Shown piece after piece: positions 24,472 to 26,298 of a stretch of 26,298 nucleotides of DNA; the stretch's first letter is position 1, and every line of letters begins with the position of its first letter. Position numbers and translations under genes: made by a program. Below the pieces are notes generated by a model. That model was not told the DNA's origin, made no database searches, and worked only from the letters and a program-made list of their open reading frames with translations. The DNA lies in the NCBI GenBank assembly GCA_019694835.1, contig JAIBBE010000159.1, positions 1-26,298 of the forward strand, in the 5' to 3' direction. Origin of the DNA: Fimbriimonadaceae bacterium. GTDB taxonomy: Bacteria > Armatimonadota > Fimbriimonadia > Fimbriimonadales > Fimbriimonadaceae.

Positions 24472-25772
24472 GGTGTCTCGCCTGGCAGCGGTCGTCCCGT
24501 CACCAGTCGCAATTGGATATCGGAGATCAGCAGGTCATAGACAGCCTGCACGTAGTTCGACTCTGCGGTGGCCAAGCTGACTTGGGCGGTGAGGACTTCG
24601 ATGAGGTCCCCTGCGCCCAGTCGTTGCGATTCCTCGGCGGCGCGAAAGTTCTCTCTCGCGGCCTCACGGGCGGCATTAGAGGCTCCGAGTATTTCTCGAT
24701 TAAGTTCGAACTCGGCGTATGCCGCTTCGATCTCGGACCGCGCATCACGCTCGTCCTGGGTTAGCGTGGCCAGGGCTGAATCGAGGCTGTACTGCCTCGT
24801 TCGCACGGCTTCACGCGATCGGAAACCATCGAAAAGAGGAATTGTAGCCTTCAGGGTCAGTCCCACCGTATCGGATACGTCCGGAGCAAACGCCTTGCCA
24901 GCCGTGGCATCGAGCGACCATGTCACTCCGGCGGCTATCTTCGCCAAACGAAGGTCAGCACGGGCACTCTCGACGCGCTTGCGTTGGGAAATGAGGTCGG
25001 GTCGGTTGGCAAGTCCATCCCGGATGGCCTGCTCTCGGGAGTAATCGAGGGCTCCAAACTCGGGCTCACTTACTGCAGCCAGTTCGTAACTGGCCGGTGC
25101 CTCGTCCCAACCAATCGTTGCTTTGAGGTCGGCGTGGGACGTGATCACGCGATTGCGGCTCTGGAGCGACGTCGCCTTGGCATTCAGGAAGTCGGCATTT
25201 GCCTGCAAGATATCCTTCTGCGGCGCATCCCCCAGCTGGACGCGCGTCTTGGTTTGGTCGAGAATGGTCTCCGTCCGCTTGAGTTGAAACTCCTGAACCC
25301 GTGAAAGCTCCTGTGAGCGCAGGGCGTCATAGAACTGCTGGTGGACGAGAAAGAGCGTATTGCGCAGCGTGTTCAGTGCACTCGATTGGGCGGCTTCCGC
25401 GTCGCGCTTGTTTGCGAACAGAGTCCAACCCCTTTCGCCGCTGTCCAAGAGGGTCCAAGAAAATCCGACGCTGAAGTCCGCTTGAGTGGAATCGACGCGC
25501 GATGGTGGGCCGCCGGTCTGGAAATTGGATCGCCGGACGTGGTAGCTGAAATCAGGGGTCAAGGTGGGCAGGAACGCCCCCTCTGCGGTCCTCACCGCGC
25601 TCTTGGCCGCGAGATAGGAAAGGTAACTGACCTTGATCGTCCCGTTGCGTTCCCTGGCCATTTTGAGGGCTTCGTCGAGGGTCAACGGGTTTTGCGCCAT
25701 TGACGTCACAGAGGCCGTCAAGACTGCCCAACCGATGCCCGTCCTGAGAAAATTTAGCCCAATTCCTTCCAT
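24468..25772 (-). CDS. TolC-family outer-membrane efflux protein
   Basis: A 434-aa outer-membrane channel protein with a signal peptide ending SVTSMAQ. Two homologous helical halves follow: LTLDEALKMARERNGTIKVSYLSYLAAKSAVRTAEGAFLPTL, and later EQAIRDGLANRPDLISQRKRVESARADLRLAKIAAGVTWSL, each of the OEP (outer membrane efflux) repeat type. The last segment (AAEESQRLGAGDLIEVLTAQVSLATAESNYVQAVYDLLISDIQL) is the typical second-half coiled coil. It trimerises to form the exit duct for the HlyD-type adaptor encoded immediately downstream (4-bp overlap). It is the first gene of the operon and is preceded by a hairpin-rich leader. No strong ribosome binding site is seen at the ATG. Confidence 0.94.
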   Translation of the reverse strand: MEGIGLNFLRTGIGWAVLTASVTSMAQNPLTLDEALKMARERNGTIKVSYLSYLAAKSAVRTAEGAFLPTLTPDFSYHVRRSNFQTGGPPSRVDSTQADFSVGFSWTLLDSGERGWTLFANKRDAEAAQSSALNTLRNTLFLVHQQFYDALRSQELSRVQEFQLKRTETILDQTKTRVQLGDAPQKDILQANADFLNAKATSLQSRNRVITSHADLKATIGWDEAPASYELAAVSEPEFGALDYSREQAIRDGLANRPDLISQRKRVESARADLRLAKIAAGVTWSLDATAGKAFAPDVSDTVGLTLKATIPLFDGFRSREAVRTRQYSLDSALATLTQDERDARSEIEAAYAEFELNREILGASNAAREAARENFRAAEESQRLGAGDLIEVLTAQVSLATAESNYVQAVYDLLISDIQLRLVTGRPLPGETP

Positions 25773-25787
25773 ATCGAGAGCCTACCG

Positions 25788-25826
25788 CCCGCGCGAAAAC
25801 GCGGGTGGGACTCAATCCACCCGCGT
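25788..25826 (-). promoter_or_regulatory. Terminator-like hairpin with overlapping alternative hairpin, upstream of tolC
   Basis: On the minus strand a perfect 10-bp stem (25826-25817 with 25808-25799, 8-nt loop) is followed at once by TTTTCGC, a good intrinsic terminator shape. It is 27 bp before the tolC start codon, with no minus-strand gene upstream to terminate. Its 3' arm can instead pair with the next bases (25805-25800 with 25793-25788), forming a mutually exclusive small hairpin. A further 7-bp hairpin lies at 25865-25882. The arrangement looks like a leader attenuator. Confidence 0.45.
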
Positions 25827-26022
25827 CACCCCACAGTCTACGTTGAAAGGACGGTGGCGAGTTTCCCAGCGATTCCGCTGGGCACCAGGAATTCTCTTAG
25901 GACCAAGGACACAATCGTGGGCCGAGAGTTACCCATCTGCCTTTGTTTGCTGATCTAATAGGCGTGGTCCCAAATAAACGCGGGGCCGGAACCAAAGCGA
26001 AATCAATCAGAGAACAAAGGAT

Positions 26023-26241
26023 ATGCAATACCATGAAGAAACTCGCCAAGTCGCCGAAGAGGCAAAAACGTTTGTCAGCCCCATGCTTGTGCCTTACATT
26101 TGCGCACGCCGGAAGCCCAAAGTCGCCGCCAAGAAGCGGACGTACAGCGATCAGTCGCTGTCGCTCATGAGCCGGATCGTCGGCGCTGGCCTCTTCGTCG
26201 TCTCGATCTTAGGCGTCATCGTCCTGGCCGGTCCGAAGTAA
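26023..26241 (+). CDS. Small single-pass membrane protein (72 aa)
   Basis: An unrecognised small protein. The N-terminal 40 residues are polar and basic (RRKPKVAAKKRTYSD), and the C-terminus is one membrane helix, SRIVGAGLFVVSILGVIVLAGPK, so it is probably tail-anchored with the basic part in the cytoplasm. AAAGGA lies just before the ATG at 26023 with very tight spacing. Third-position GC is high in the second half but not in the first. There a different frame, starting ATG at 26034, looks more coding, so the true start may involve a frameshift near the A5 run at about 26064-26068. Confidence is good for the C-terminal half only. Confidence 0.55.
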   Translation: MQYHEETRQVAEEAKTFVSPMLVPYICARRKPKVAAKKRTYSDQSLSLMSRIVGAGLFVVSILGVIVLAGPK

Positions 26242-26244
26242 TGT

Positions 26245-26298
26245 CCTTTCGCCGTCTCGGCGATTCCCCAATGGCAACGTGGGCGTATGGTGCCGAGA
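26245..26298. repeat. REP-like hairpin, cut by the right edge
   Basis: Bases 26245-26270 (cctttcgccgtctcggcgat...) match the arm at 11974-11997 closely. The last eight bases of the window (tgccgaga) begin the reverse complement of that arm, so the second arm should continue outside. It starts 4 bp after the stop of the small membrane protein and may also terminate it. Confidence 0.6.

Overview
The window is high-GC bacterial DNA with densely packed genes. It most resembles an armatimonadete of the Fimbriimonas type, though this is inferred from protein style and not from a marker gene. The clues are a pseudopilin whose N-terminus reads FTLIELLVVIAIIAILAAI and then LFPVFAQAKAAAKK, ending in an AYADGH motif; a secreted protein ending in dockerin-like repeats; Reg_prop beta-propellers; and many lipoproteins and exported enzymes. 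Two tRNA genes are present, tRNA-Ala(CGC) and tRNA-Val(CAC), both with an encoded CCA. There is no rRNA, CRISPR array, transposase or integrase.

Layout. Positions 1-252 hold a 21-bp tandem repeat that runs off the left edge. A two-gene unit of unknown function follows (406-1273). From 9005 down to 1323, on the minus strand, lies a complete propionyl-CoA to succinyl-CoA operon: methylmalonyl-CoA mutase, its GTPase chaperone MeaB, propionyl-CoA carboxylase beta and alpha subunits, and a VOC protein that is the obvious epimerase candidate. Hairpin-rich repeats sit in its intergenic gaps. Upstream is tRNA-Ala, then two exported proteins on the minus strand: a dockerin-like surface protein and a PQQ-dependent sugar dehydrogenase-like propeller.

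At 12080-14192 are a DinB-like protein, a divergent NAD kinase and a translationally overlapping methyltransferase. Next comes a small accessory block: an intact HicB antitoxin, a stump of HicA, and, pointing back towards them, a DUF5131 (three-Cys-motif, Gp37/Gp68-like) gene overlapped by its partner TcmP. This pair is the best candidate in the window for a poorly described biological system. It appears lower in GC than its surroundings and ends 5 bp from the HicA break.

The right part holds a Reg_prop protein, tRNA-Val, a GH32 levanase/invertase-type enzyme, a divergent Tat-type metallophosphoesterase, a pseudopilin coupled to a tiny lipoprotein, and a convergent operon tolC-hlyD-thioredoxin lipoprotein. 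The last encodes an export channel and adaptor without an inner-membrane pump in view. Its leader carries a terminator-like hairpin with a mutually exclusive alternative, which may be an attenuator. A small membrane protein and half of a REP-like hairpin, whose relative lies at 11971-12037, close the window.
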